A stretch of DNA of 64,000 bases from VBAU01 sp036005185 (lineage in GTDB: Bacteria; Bacteroidota; Bacteroidia; Chitinophagales; Chitinophagaceae): positions 1 through 64,000 of the forward strand of contig DASYQS010000005.1 in the NCBI GenBank assembly GCA_036005185.1, given 5' to 3'. The position numbers were made by a program, and so were the translations under genes. A model generated the notes under the pieces. That model saw only the letters and a list, made by a program, of their open reading frames with translations. It searched no databases and had not been told where the DNA came from. This document shows, in pieces, positions 15,775 through 23,748 of this stretch (the stretch's first letter is position 1; each line of letters starts with the position of its first letter).

Positions 15775-15946
15775 ATGGAAAGGAAAAATTTTCGCAGAAC
15801 ATCACAATTAGTGCCTTAGCCAATGAAGCAATGAAAGTTCATTTGTTGACCAAAATATGTATTTTACTAAAGGCGGACAAAGAATTAATCTTGACAAATA
15901 CATAAAAAACATTACGACAGCCAAACAAATTATCGCAAAGGAATAA
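15775..15946 (+). pseudogene. chimeric SRPBCC remnant
   Basis: An ATG is followed by SRPBCC-like N-terminal sequence, but only after a frameshift: MERKNF in one frame, then ITISALANEAMKV in another. After about 30 codons the sequence changes into an unrelated tail (FTKGGQRINLDKYIKNITTAKQ) ending at 15946. It is a fifth copy of the tandem SRPBCC genes that has lost its body and been joined to the end of another gene. Confidence 0.6.
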
Positions 15947-15951
15947 AACTG

Positions 15952-16125
15952 CTACCAACATGCGGCTTTCGGCTATGCTGCTGGCTGAAGAATATATCCT
16001 CATCTGTTATTACTATCAACTGCCGTCCGGGCCGAACGAATAAATCTCAACTGTATATCTTAACTTCAATTTCAGTTTTTCAATCGGCTTCTGTTACTTA
16101 TTTTCTCAAAAACGTGCTACCAACG
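15952..16125 (+). repeat. last attC-like site or remnant
   Basis: CTACCAAC (15952-15959) followed by ATGCGGCTTTCGGC matches the opening half of the family 2 sites at 6514 and 12405. The right half is eroded: AACGTGCTACC near 16111 lacks a clear GTT box, and a second CTACCAAC lies at 16117-16124. No further site of any family is seen to the right, so this marks the end of the array. Confidence 0.5.
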
Positions 16126-16146
16126 TCCAGGCATTTGTAAATAATT

Positions 16147-17679
16147 ATGACCAAAACAACAATAATAAAATCTTTTATTTACTGCCTAATCCTCGCTGCT
16201 TGTGGTCCTGCAAAAAATCAAACCACTCTTAATACCATATACAATGAACCCCACCGTCCCCAAATACATTTTTCGCCAAAGGCTAAATGGATGAATGATC
16301 CCAATGGCATGGTGTATCATAATGGCGCTTATCATTTATTTTATCAGTATTATCCCGACAGCACCGTATGGGGGCCAATGCACTGGGGACACGCCACAAG
16401 CAAAGATCTGGTTCATTGGACACACCAGCCCATTGCTCTATATCCCGATAGTCTAGGATATATTTTTTCAGGCAGTGCAGTGGTTGATGTAAATAACACA
16501 TCAGGTTTTGGAAAAGAGGGTAAAGCGCCTCTAGTTGCAATCTTCACGCATCATCATCTGCAAGGTGAACAGGCAGGCAGAAATGATTTTCAAAACCAGA
16601 GCATTGCTTACAGCCTTGATGATGGAGAAATATGGACGAAGTACACAAACAATCCTGTAATCAAAAATCCCGGAATCAAGGATTTTCGCGATCCAAAAGT
16701 TAGTTGGTACGAAGCGGAAAAAAAATGGATTATGACACTGGCCACCTTAGACCGCATCAGTTTTTATTCTTCACCCAACCTTAAAGACTGGACAAAGGAA
16801 AGTGAGTTTGGAAAGGAGTTTGGCGCTCACGGCGGCGTTTGGGAATGTCCGGATTTATTCCCTCTGCAGTACAATGAACAACAGGTATGGGTGCTGATTG
16901 TAAATATAAATCCCGGTGGCCCTAATGGCGGCTCCGCCACACAATATTTCACAGGTCAATTTGATGGCCACAAGTTCACACCCTTTCAAACCGATACAAG
17001 GTGGCTCGACTATGGTCCTGACGAATATGCAGGAGTTACATGGTCAAACACAGGCAATAGGAAAATCTTTCTTGGATGGATGAGCAATTGGCAATATGCG
17101 GACAAAGTGCCTACTCACCCATGGAGAAGCGCAATGACAATTCCGCGAGAACTTTCTCTGGAAAAGATTGGCGATAAATATTTCGTTGCATCAAAACCTG
17201 TTGGCGAATTAAATATTCTTGCTGAAGGAGAAACCGTAAAAGAAAATATTGCAGCAGCAAGTTATAACTTGACCGCAATAACAGGCAAGCTGCTGGGGCC
17301 TGCAAGATTATTTATCACTTCAGAAAAGCTAGAGTCATTTACCATAACCATTTCAAATGATGCGGGAGAAAAGGTGGTTATTGGTTACGATAAAGAAAAC
17401 AACAATTATTTTATTGACCGCACTAATTCAGGCAAAACAAATTTTGAAAAAGGCTTTGCAAAAAAACATACTGCCCCTCGTCTTTCCACACGAGCCAACA
17501 TGAATATGATCTTGTATATAGACAATTCGTCAGTTGAATTATTTGCCGATAATGGCCTTTCAGTAATGACTGAGATATTCTTCCCTAATTTATTATTATC
17601 AAATATCAACATTCAAGCCAACGAAAATTTCAAAATAAAAACCTTGAAGTTTAGCCGGTTAAAAAGCATTTGGAAATGA
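16147..17679 (+). CDS. GH32 fructan hydrolase, lipoprotein
   Basis: The 510-residue protein is a canonical GH32 five-bladed propeller plus C-terminal beta-sandwich. The nucleophile is in WMNDPNG, the transition-state stabiliser in FRDPK and the acid/base in WECPDLF. A lipobox (LAACGPAK) makes it a probable lipoprotein. It would cleave terminal or internal fructose units from fructan or sucrose-type substrates. It is strongly similar to the protein truncated at the window end (63361), with long identical runs such as HWGHATSKDL. It lies just right of the last cassette site. Its stop overlaps the Nudix start (ATGA). Confidence 0.93.
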   Translation: MTKTTIIKSFIYCLILAACGPAKNQTTLNTIYNEPHRPQIHFSPKAKWMNDPNGMVYHNGAYHLFYQYYPDSTVWGPMHWGHATSKDLVHWTHQPIALYPDSLGYIFSGSAVVDVNNTSGFGKEGKAPLVAIFTHHHLQGEQAGRNDFQNQSIAYSLDDGEIWTKYTNNPVIKNPGIKDFRDPKVSWYEAEKKWIMTLATLDRISFYSSPNLKDWTKESEFGKEFGAHGGVWECPDLFPLQYNEQQVWVLIVNINPGGPNGGSATQYFTGQFDGHKFTPFQTDTRWLDYGPDEYAGVTWSNTGNRKIFLGWMSNWQYADKVPTHPWRSAMTIPRELSLEKIGDKYFVASKPVGELNILAEGETVKENIAAASYNLTAITGKLLGPARLFITSEKLESFTITISNDAGEKVVIGYDKENNNYFIDRTNSGKTNFEKGFAKKHTAPRLSTRANMNMILYIDNSSVELFADNGLSVMTEIFFPNLLLSNINIQANENFKIKTLKFSRLKSIWK

Positions 17680-18107
17680 GACAAATACTACCAGCTGTCG
17701 CCGCGGCGATCTTTAATGACAAAGGCGAAGTTTTATTGCAAAAAAGAAAAGATGTAAATAAATGGTGTATCATTTCTGGGCATGTTGAATTTGGAGAAAC
17801 AATTGAGCATGCAATACTGAGGGAGGTACAAGAAGAAACAAATGCTAATGCAAAAATAACTCGTTTCATAGGTGTATATTCTTCGCCAAGTTCTCAGACA
17901 TATTTTTACAAGGATAGAACAGTACAATATGTTACTTCATATTTCGAAGTTCAACTTACTGATAGTATTCATTCAAATTTTTCAAATAATGAGACACAAG
18001 AATTAAAGTTTTTTAGACTTGATGATATTCCAGCTGACTTTGCATTAATTAATCCAAATTGGTTGACAGATGCTTTGAATACGAATGGAACGGTGTTTAT
18101 TCGTTGA
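17676..18107 (+). CDS. Nudix hydrolase
   Basis: The 143-residue protein starts at the ATG that overlaps the GH32 stop as ATGA, suggesting coupled translation. The Nudix box is GHVEFGETIEHAILREVQEE followed by TN where the consensus has XG, so the metal-binding REVQEE core is intact and the last Gly is substituted. The family hydrolyses nucleoside diphosphates linked to another group; the specificity is unknown. The KRKDVNKWCIISG lead-in is typical of MutT-like members. Confidence 0.88.
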   Translation: MRQILPAVAAAIFNDKGEVLLQKRKDVNKWCIISGHVEFGETIEHAILREVQEETNANAKITRFIGVYSSPSSQTYFYKDRTVQYVTSYFEVQLTDSIHSNFSNNETQELKFFRLDDIPADFALINPNWLTDALNTNGTVFIR

Positions 18108-18146
18108 ATCCTAAATACTTTTGTGGTAATTTAAATTGGCTAGAGG

Positions 18147-18884
18147 ATGAAAATTTGTGTGGCCCAAACAAAACCTGTCAAGGGTGATATTCGAAAGAAT
18201 ATTGAAGATCATAAAAAATTAATAGCTCTTGCGGTTTCGAATAAAGCAGACACAGTTATTTTCCCTGAACTATCACTAACAGGGTATGAACCTGAATTGG
18301 CAAATGAATTAGCCACCGATTCAAATGATCCAGTGCTGGATGATTTCCAAAAAATCAGCAACGCTAAACAAATTACGATTGGAATCGGAATGCCTGTAAA
18401 AACCAATTCAGGCATTCTGATAAGCATGATCCTTTTTCAGCCTCAAAAGACACGCGAAATTTATTCGAAACAATATTTACACCCGGACGAGTATCCGTAT
18501 TTTGTTCCTGGGCAAGCTCAGACTCCTTTAATGGAAAACGGGAAAAAAATAGCGATTGGAATATGTTATGAATTATCGGTTCCAGAACACTCAGAAAAAG
18601 CATATAAAGAGGGAGCGAAAATTTACATTGCAAGTGTAGCGAAATCGGTAAACGGTGTTGAAAAAGCGATTAAAACTTTGTCTGAAATTGCAAATCACTA
18701 TTCAATGACAGTATTGATGTCCAACTGTATTGGATATTGCGACAATTTTGAATGTGGAGGAAAAACATCCATTTGGAATAACAAGGGTGTATTATTAGGA
18801 CAACTTAATGACTCAAACGAAGGGGTCGTCATTATCGATACCGACACACAAGAACTAATTGAAAAAACAATACCGAACAACTAA
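18147..18884 (+). CDS. carbon-nitrogen hydrolase (nitrilase superfamily)
   Basis: The 245-residue protein carries the catalytic triad: Glu in FPELSLTGYEP, Lys in YSKQYLHPDEYPYF and Cys in GICYELSVPEHS. It has a cytosolic amidase layout with no signal peptide. Members hydrolyse amides or nitriles, for example omega-amidase or carbamoylputrescine amidase relatives; the substrate here is not set. The neighbours (Nudix upstream, an exported protein downstream) are on the same strand with short gaps. Confidence 0.88.
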   Translation: MKICVAQTKPVKGDIRKNIEDHKKLIALAVSNKADTVIFPELSLTGYEPELANELATDSNDPVLDDFQKISNAKQITIGIGMPVKTNSGILISMILFQPQKTREIYSKQYLHPDEYPYFVPGQAQTPLMENGKKIAIGICYELSVPEHSEKAYKEGAKIYIASVAKSVNGVEKAIKTLSEIANHYSMTVLMSNCIGYCDNFECGGKTSIWNNKGVLLGQLNDSNEGVVIIDTDTQELIEKTIPNN

Positions 18885-18892
18885 ATTTTATA

Positions 18893-19702
18893 ATGAGTAC
18901 CCGGTTAAAAAAATTTTCACAGCGGCTTCCGATCACAATCCTATTGTCCCTCGTGGGTTCTAGTGTCTCTGCACAAACAATGACTCCGCAAAAAATAGAA
19001 AGGGAGCTTATACAGACATCTTCAAAAATATTTCCGTTTTACTATGGCAACCAAGATTCATTGGAATTTTACAGTTCAGCTTTTACTAAAAAGATCATTG
19101 GCTACATTAATAAATACCCCTCAACTCTTGCCTATCCGTTCCAAACCATTATTGATAGCAACGTCTGCAATATCACTACATCACCTGACGGTTTATTTAG
19201 AATTTATAGCTGGGACACGTGGCTGGGAGGATCAATGCGATTTTTCAACAACATCTTTCAATACAAATCCGGTAACACGGTTTATTCAAAAACATTTGAT
19301 TTAGAAGAAGACTATCCTTCTGTTTTCTTTTCTAAAATCTATACTCTCAAGGCAAATAACAAAACTTATTACTTGGCAATTGGTAATGGAATCTATTCAA
19401 ATAAGGATGCTGGTCAATCAATAAAAGTTTTTACCATTCAAAACAATCGTCTTAACGATACAATAAAGCTAATAAAAACGAAAAGCGGGCTTGTCAATTC
19501 AATTGATCTGGAATTTGATTTTTTCAGCGTGGCGGATCGACCGGAGAGACCAGTTAAATTGATAAAGTACGATGCCAACAAGAAGATAATTTATATTCCA
19601 ATTGTTTACGAAGACGGAAAAGTTACCGGCAGGTTCATTCTTTATCAATTTAAGGGTCAATATTTTGAACACATATTGACACAGAAAAAAAGCAGTAATT
19701 GA
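18893..19702 (+). CDS. exported protein of unknown function
   Basis: The 269-residue protein starts with a signal peptide (ITILLSLVGSSVSAQ). The mature part is mixed alpha/beta with repeated aromatic beta-type segments (RIYSWDTWLGGSMRFFNNIFQYKSG, then TYYLAIGNGIYSNKD). I do not recognise a domain. It starts 8 bases after the nitrilase-family gene, so it is probably cotranscribed. Periplasmic or outer-membrane location is inferred from the signal only. Confidence 0.6.
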   Translation: MSTRLKKFSQRLPITILLSLVGSSVSAQTMTPQKIERELIQTSSKIFPFYYGNQDSLEFYSSAFTKKIIGYINKYPSTLAYPFQTIIDSNVCNITTSPDGLFRIYSWDTWLGGSMRFFNNIFQYKSGNTVYSKTFDLEEDYPSVFFSKIYTLKANNKTYYLAIGNGIYSNKDAGQSIKVFTIQNNRLNDTIKLIKTKSGLVNSIDLEFDFFSVADRPERPVKLIKYDANKKIIYIPIVYEDGKVTGRFILYQFKGQYFEHILTQKKSSN

Positions 19703-19761
19703 ATTAATCAGGTTTGTTTAAAAAAAAATCAAAAAGAATATTGCAAACAATATAATTATTT

Positions 19762-20253
19762 ATGATAGCCAAATGTGAACAAAAGGATTTCAATGAAATT
19801 TATGAGATCATAAATGATGCAGCATTAGCCTACCAAGGAGTAATCCCCGCGGACAGATGGCATGAACCATACATGACTCGAGAAGAATTAAAAAAACAAA
19901 TTGATGAAGGTGTTGAATTTTGGAGTTACACAGAAGATGGAAAGATGATGGGAGTTATGGGAATTCAGTTTAAGCCCTCGGTTACTTTAATTCGCCATGC
20001 TTATGTACGAACAGTAAAAAGAAATAAAGGAATAGGCAGCAAATTGCTTGAGCATCTTCGTGCTTTATCAACAACACCTGTTTTAATAGGTACATGGGCA
20101 GACGCGAAATGGGCAATCGAGTTTTATCAAAAACATGGGTTTCACCTATTATCAAAAGAAGAAAAGAATAATTTACTGAACAAATATTGGGCAATACCAC
20201 CACGGCAAATTGAAACGTCCGTTGTATTGGCAAGTTCTGATTGGGAAAAATAA
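19762..20253 (+). CDS. GNAT acetyltransferase
   Basis: The 163-residue protein has the GNAT layout: MIAKCEQKDFNEIYEIINDAA at the start, the beta4 segment LIRHAYVRTVKRNKGIGSKLL with the acetyl-CoA loop RNKGIG, and the WAIEFYQKHGF motif near the end. The KHGFHLL ending resembles N-acetyltransferases acting on amino groups of small molecules or proteins. The target is unknown. A gap of about 200 bases separates it from the YCII gene. Confidence 0.85.
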   Translation: MIAKCEQKDFNEIYEIINDAALAYQGVIPADRWHEPYMTREELKKQIDEGVEFWSYTEDGKMMGVMGIQFKPSVTLIRHAYVRTVKRNKGIGSKLLEHLRALSTTPVLIGTWADAKWAIEFYQKHGFHLLSKEEKNNLLNKYWAIPPRQIETSVVLASSDWEK

Positions 20254-20451
20254 ATATCAAACCGGATCAATTTGTTTGTCAAAAAACTACAATTACTATA
20301 AAATTCATTTTTAGTTACCACAGAATAAATGCCGAAAAATAAAAATATTTTTCTGTCACTGTCCAATCTCTGTCACTTCATTTGTTATAAAGTATAAATT
20401 CATATTTCAATAACCTGTCCCTCGAATGGAAGGGATAATAAAACTAAAAAA

Positions 20452-20805
20452 ATGGAAGAGTACGCATTAATCATGAGACATCAGGATGGCAAAAAAATAG
20501 CCTCTCCTGAGCAAATGGAGATCTGGATGAAACAAACTATGGATTGGATAGGCAGTATTGCCGCACAAAACAAATTTGTAAGCGGAACCGGTTTGCCTTT
20601 CGATGATGCTAGGGTTGTAAGATCGAACAAGGTTGTTACCAATGGTCCCTTTGGTGAAATAAAAGAAACAATTGGCGGCTTTATAACTGTGAAAGCAGAT
20701 TCAGTTGAAGAAGCCGTTGAATTTGCTAAAGGGTGCCCCGTTTTACAGGGAGAAGGCAATACTGTGGAAGTAAGAAAAATTGCAAAGCGAGATGGTGTTC
20801 ACTAA
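20452..20805 (+). CDS. YCII/DGPF-domain protein
   Basis: The 117-residue protein is a single YCII-related (DGPF) domain: EYALIMRHQDGKKI, the strand around RVVRSNKVVTNGPFGE with the diagnostic NGPFGE, and IGGFITVKADSVEEAVEFA. These proteins co-occur with ECF42-type sigma factors, as here, with the sigma gene starting 45 bases later. The domain's function is not established; it is probably the sigma factor's target or partner. Confidence 0.88.
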   Translation: MEEYALIMRHQDGKKIASPEQMEIWMKQTMDWIGSIAAQNKFVSGTGLPFDDARVVRSNKVVTNGPFGEIKETIGGFITVKADSVEEAVEFAKGCPVLQGEGNTVEVRKIAKRDGVH

Positions 20806-20849
20806 AAGCCATAAAAGCGTTTGTATTTTTGCAGAGGCTTTTTCTGGTT

Positions 20850-22079
20850 ATGGAGCAAGAATTAATTCCGCATTTATTCAGGGCAGAGTACAGAAAAATA
20901 GTTTCTGTTCTTTGCAAGCGTTTTGGTTTTGCCCAAATTGAAACTGCTGAGGACATCGCCAGCGAAACTTTTCTTACCGCCTCACAAACCTGGGGATTGA
21001 ATGGTCCTCCAAAAAATCCAACTGCATGGCTGTACCATGTCGCAAAGAATAAAGCGAAAACTTACCTACAGCGTAATTCAATCTTTGAAACGAAGATTGC
21101 TCCTGAGATAAAAAGCACATCGTCTAACCTTCATGAAAAGGAAACCGAAATTGATCTATCTCCTCAAAACATCAGCGATAGCCAATTGCAAATGATGTTC
21201 GCCATTTGTCATCCTTCCATTTCGCCTGAAGCACAGATCGGATTATCGCTGCGTATTCTTTGCGGCTTTGGTATTGATGAAATTGCAGACGCTTTTCTTA
21301 CAAATAAAGAAACCATTAATAAAAGATTATTCCGTGCCAAAGAAAAGCTTCGTGAAGAGAAAATAAAAATTGAATTTCCTGCCTCTTCTGAAATTGAAGG
21401 ACGATTGGCAAACGTATTGACCACAATTTATTTGTTATTCAGTGAGGGTTATTATTCAGTTAGTCAAAACCAAACGCTTCGCAAAGAATTGTGCTTTGAA
21501 GCCATGCGCCTATGCGAAATGCTAATTGAAAATAAAAATACAAACAAGCCACAGGTAAATGCATTGCTTTCGCTAATGTATTTTCACGCCTCCAGATTTG
21601 ATGCACGCATAAACAAAAATGGCGAGCTTGTTTTGTATGATGATCAGGATACGAATCTTTGGAACACTGAATTGATCAGCAAGGGAGCGTATTTTTTAAA
21701 ATGTGCCGCAAGTGGAGATAAACTTTCAAAATATCATTTGGAAGCAGCTATTGCTTATTGGGGCACTCAAAAAGTGGACACAAAGGAAAAATGGAAAAAT
21801 ATTTTACAACTCTACAATCGGTTGTTGCAAATAGAATACTCGCCCGTAGCAGCGCTTAACAGAACGTATTCGCTTTCAAAAGCAAACGGAAAACAAGAAG
21901 CTATTATAGAAGCGGAGAAATTAAATCTTACAGACAATCACTTTTATTATACCTTGCTCGGTGAACTTTATACAGACATTGACAGCAAAAAAGCAAAACA
22001 AAATTTTCAGAAAGCCATTTTACTGGCAAAAACACAAACAGACAAGCAAACTATTCAAAAGAAAATTGAGAAACTTTAA
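20850..22079 (+). CDS. ECF42-type sigma factor with C-terminal extension
   Basis: The 409-residue protein starts at ATG 20850; the frame is open earlier but overlaps the YCII gene. Region 2 is around AQIETAEDIASETFLTAS with the following WLYHVAKNKAKTYLQR segment. Region 4 is ILCGFGIDEIADAFLTNKE with KRLFRAKEKLRE. About 200 more residues form a TPR-like extension (segments ETAAIAYWG-like and LLGELYTDIDSKKAK). This combination with an adjacent YCII/DGPF gene is the ECF42 signature. No anti-sigma factor is visible; in ECF42 the extension is thought to regulate activity. Confidence 0.88.
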   Translation: MEQELIPHLFRAEYRKIVSVLCKRFGFAQIETAEDIASETFLTASQTWGLNGPPKNPTAWLYHVAKNKAKTYLQRNSIFETKIAPEIKSTSSNLHEKETEIDLSPQNISDSQLQMMFAICHPSISPEAQIGLSLRILCGFGIDEIADAFLTNKETINKRLFRAKEKLREEKIKIEFPASSEIEGRLANVLTTIYLLFSEGYYSVSQNQTLRKELCFEAMRLCEMLIENKNTNKPQVNALLSLMYFHASRFDARINKNGELVLYDDQDTNLWNTELISKGAYFLKCAASGDKLSKYHLEAAIAYWGTQKVDTKEKWKNILQLYNRLLQIEYSPVAALNRTYSLSKANGKQEAIIEAEKLNLTDNHFYYTLLGELYTDIDSKKAKQNFQKAILLAKTQTDKQTIQKKIEKL

Positions 22080-22113
22080 CAACCCAACTCACATTCAATA
22101 AAAGCTAACAAGA

Positions 22114-22599
22114 ATGAGCAAAGACCAAACTAAAGACCTTTTAAGATTTCTAAAACCTTTTGGTGATGAAATAACTGAATTGGCTCTTTGGTTAAGGGAA
22201 TTTGTTTGGGAGTTATATCCCCAGACAAATGAACTTATCTACGACAATTATAACGCTCTGGCTTTTGGTTGGTCTCCGACTGATAGAGTTGGGCACACAT
22301 TCTGTTCGATCGCCGTTGGCAGAACAAGTAAAAATGTACATTTTGGATTTTATTGGGGGAATGAAATATCAGACCCCGAAAAAAAACTGCTAGGACAAGG
22401 TAATCAATACAGATATATTCTTGTGAAAAACAAAACCGATTTTCCAAAAACCTATATAAAAAAGCTTTTGAAGGAGGCATATGCCAACTCATTAGCAAAA
22501 GTGAAAGATCCAAAACAAATCCTGGAGGGCAATACAATTGTAAAATCGATCTCGCCAGTTAAACGTCAGAAGAAAAAAATTTCGAAGAAAAAGAAATAA
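22114..22599 (+). CDS. DUF1801-like protein with basic C-terminus
   Basis: The 161-residue protein resembles DUF1801: LALWLREFVWELYPQTNELIYDNYNALAFGW, HTFCSIAVGRTSKNVHFGFYWG and a late helix (YIKKLLKEAYANSLAKVKDPK). The last about 15 residues are almost all Lys and Arg (RQKKKISKKKK), possibly for nucleic-acid contact. The function is unknown. It follows the sigma factor by 34 bases and could be part of that operon. Confidence 0.7.
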   Translation: MSKDQTKDLLRFLKPFGDEITELALWLREFVWELYPQTNELIYDNYNALAFGWSPTDRVGHTFCSIAVGRTSKNVHFGFYWGNEISDPEKKLLGQGNQYRYILVKNKTDFPKTYIKKLLKEAYANSLAKVKDPKQILEGNTIVKSISPVKRQKKKISKKKK

Positions 22600-22650
22600 T
22601 TATATCAAAAGACCTTCTTTTTTAAGCAAAGATGCTACGATCTTAAAAAA

Positions 22651-22677
22651 ACAGCTACTCCATAAAAGAGTAGCTGT
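22651..22677 (-). terminator. rho-independent terminator, mainly for the - strand gene
   Basis: ACAGCTACTC (22651-22660) pairs perfectly with GAGTAGCTGT (22668-22677) around a 7-base loop. On the - strand the hairpin is followed by a T run, so it ends the small lipoprotein gene at 22714; it may also serve the converging + strand gene. Confidence 0.75.
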
Positions 22678-22713
22678 GCTAAACACCTCAATAACGAACT
22701 TCTTTTTTCGAAC

Positions 22714-22908
22714 TCAATTTTTAGCTGTTACTGGCGGATTGTTGTTGTTGTTCGTATTGTTGTTAGTGCCATTGCTATTATTTTGAGCTGTTACAGGAGG
22801 ATTGTTGGAACTGTTACCAACATCATCTCCCTTTTTAGTACAACTAATAATAACAGTACTTAATAACATAATGGCGGCAAAAGCGAATGCAAAAGTTGTT
22901 TTTCTCAT
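22714..22908 (-). CDS. small lipoprotein with Asn-rich repeat tail
   Basis: The 64-residue protein starts at the ATG before a signal peptide with lipobox VIISC. The longer upstream frame would not add a sensible leader. The tail is low complexity, built from two NNPPVTA units separated by Asn/Thr/Ser/Gly-rich linkers (about 20 Asn of 35 residues). No family is recognised. It is probably an outer-membrane lipoprotein with a flexible surface tail. It has the terminator noted at 22651. Confidence 0.7.
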   Translation of the reverse strand: MRKTTFAFAFAAIMLLSTVIISCTKKGDDVGNSSNNPPVTAQNNSNGTNNNTNNNNNPPVTAKN

Positions 22909-23279
22909 AAAAAAAATTTTAAAAGTTAAAAAATTAGCTCTCGAGTAAGGTGGATTGGAGAAATTCAAAGGTAGATGGAAGAGTTTCAGAGGGGAGTTGA
23001 CTGAAAGATGTGCAGGCGGCACTTTAAATTTAAAATGATTTATTTAGAAATCATAGAAAAATAAATAACAATTCCAATCTATTTCTGCATCTCTTATTCG
23101 AATTTAAAACGCCTAAGGGCTGTCATTACATAATAACTAGTAACCGGCAACTATTAATGAGCGATCGGTCAGTTATCTTAGTAGTTGGATAAATGATGAT
23201 AATATATTTCATTTAGTACAGGAAAATTACCTGAATCTGCCGGTGCAACGGAATTTAGTTAATCGGTGTCAACCTTTTC
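22909..23279. other. intergenic stretch without a recognised feature
   Basis: The 371 bases between divergent lipoprotein genes contain no repeat, RNA gene or frame I can support. The left 100 bases probably hold the promoter of the - strand gene and the last about 100 bases that of the + strand gene, but no clear -7 element decides it. Confidence 0.5.
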
Positions 23280-23690
23280 GTGAAACAAATAATTATTGTC
23301 CTATTACTTGGATTGGTATTTACTACTTGTAAAAAAGATTCGAATAATCTTTATAGCAAATTTGCGGGCAAATGGGAATATGAACGATTTGATGGCTATC
23401 CTTTTAACAATACGTATCAACCACCCGGGAACGGAAATATAATTGTGCTACGGAAGAATGGTGATTTTGAAAGGATGAGACACGACACCGTGGTTTTTAA
23501 AGGCAGTTATTACCTTAAAGAGAAAAAAGACTGTTATCAAAACGAGAAGAGAGTATTTTTTTTGACAAATGATAATTCTTTTTCAAATGACAGGTTTATC
23601 GAAATTGATGATAACAAACTTTTATTATGCACTTCGAGTTGTTTGATAGATGGTGGAATCACAATATACAGAAAGCTTGCGGGCGAATAA
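23280..23690 (+). CDS. lipocalin-like lipoprotein
   Basis: The 136-residue protein starts with GTG at 23280 and a signal peptide with Cys17 (VFTTCKKD), so it is a lipoprotein. The mature part begins FAGKWEYERFDGYPF and continues as repeated beta strands (IIVLRKNGDFERMR, VVFKGSYYLKEK), the pattern of Bacteroidota lipocalin-like domains with a GxW motif at the start. The ligand is unknown. It converges with ribBA, 58 bases apart. Confidence 0.7.
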   Translation: MKQIIIVLLLGLVFTTCKKDSNNLYSKFAGKWEYERFDGYPFNNTYQPPGNGNIIVLRKNGDFERMRHDTVVFKGSYYLKEKKDCYQNEKRVFFLTNDNSFSNDRFIEIDDNKLLLCTSSCLIDGGITIYRKLAGE

Positions 23691-23748
23691 GCAAACTGTT
23701 CAAAAGATTTTTAGTTCACACATTAAAGATTCTCAGCGTAATTTTCAA

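Larger units (their letters stand above)
1..16130 (+). mobile_element. integron-like gene-cassette array (no integrase in window)
   Basis: About a dozen + strand cassettes of roughly 0.75-2.7 kb are separated by imperfectly palindromic attC-like sites. Inferred crossover points (G^TT) are at 1171, 2708, 4452, 5286, 6638, 6778, 7647, 9207, 9959, 11285, 12594 and 13424. The key evidence is that a cassette's first bases are complementary to the opening box of its own downstream site: 5286 pairs with 6514-6523, 7647 with 9032-9040, 9207 with 9767-9775, 9959 with 11086-11094, and approximately 11285 with 12405-12414. Opening and closing boxes of the same site generally do not match. This is known behaviour of integron cassettes. 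Only GTTGGGT (5286) fits the GTTRRRY consensus fully; the other R' boxes deviate at one or more positions. The left end lies beyond position 1. No tyrosine recombinase is encoded here. Confidence 0.8.
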
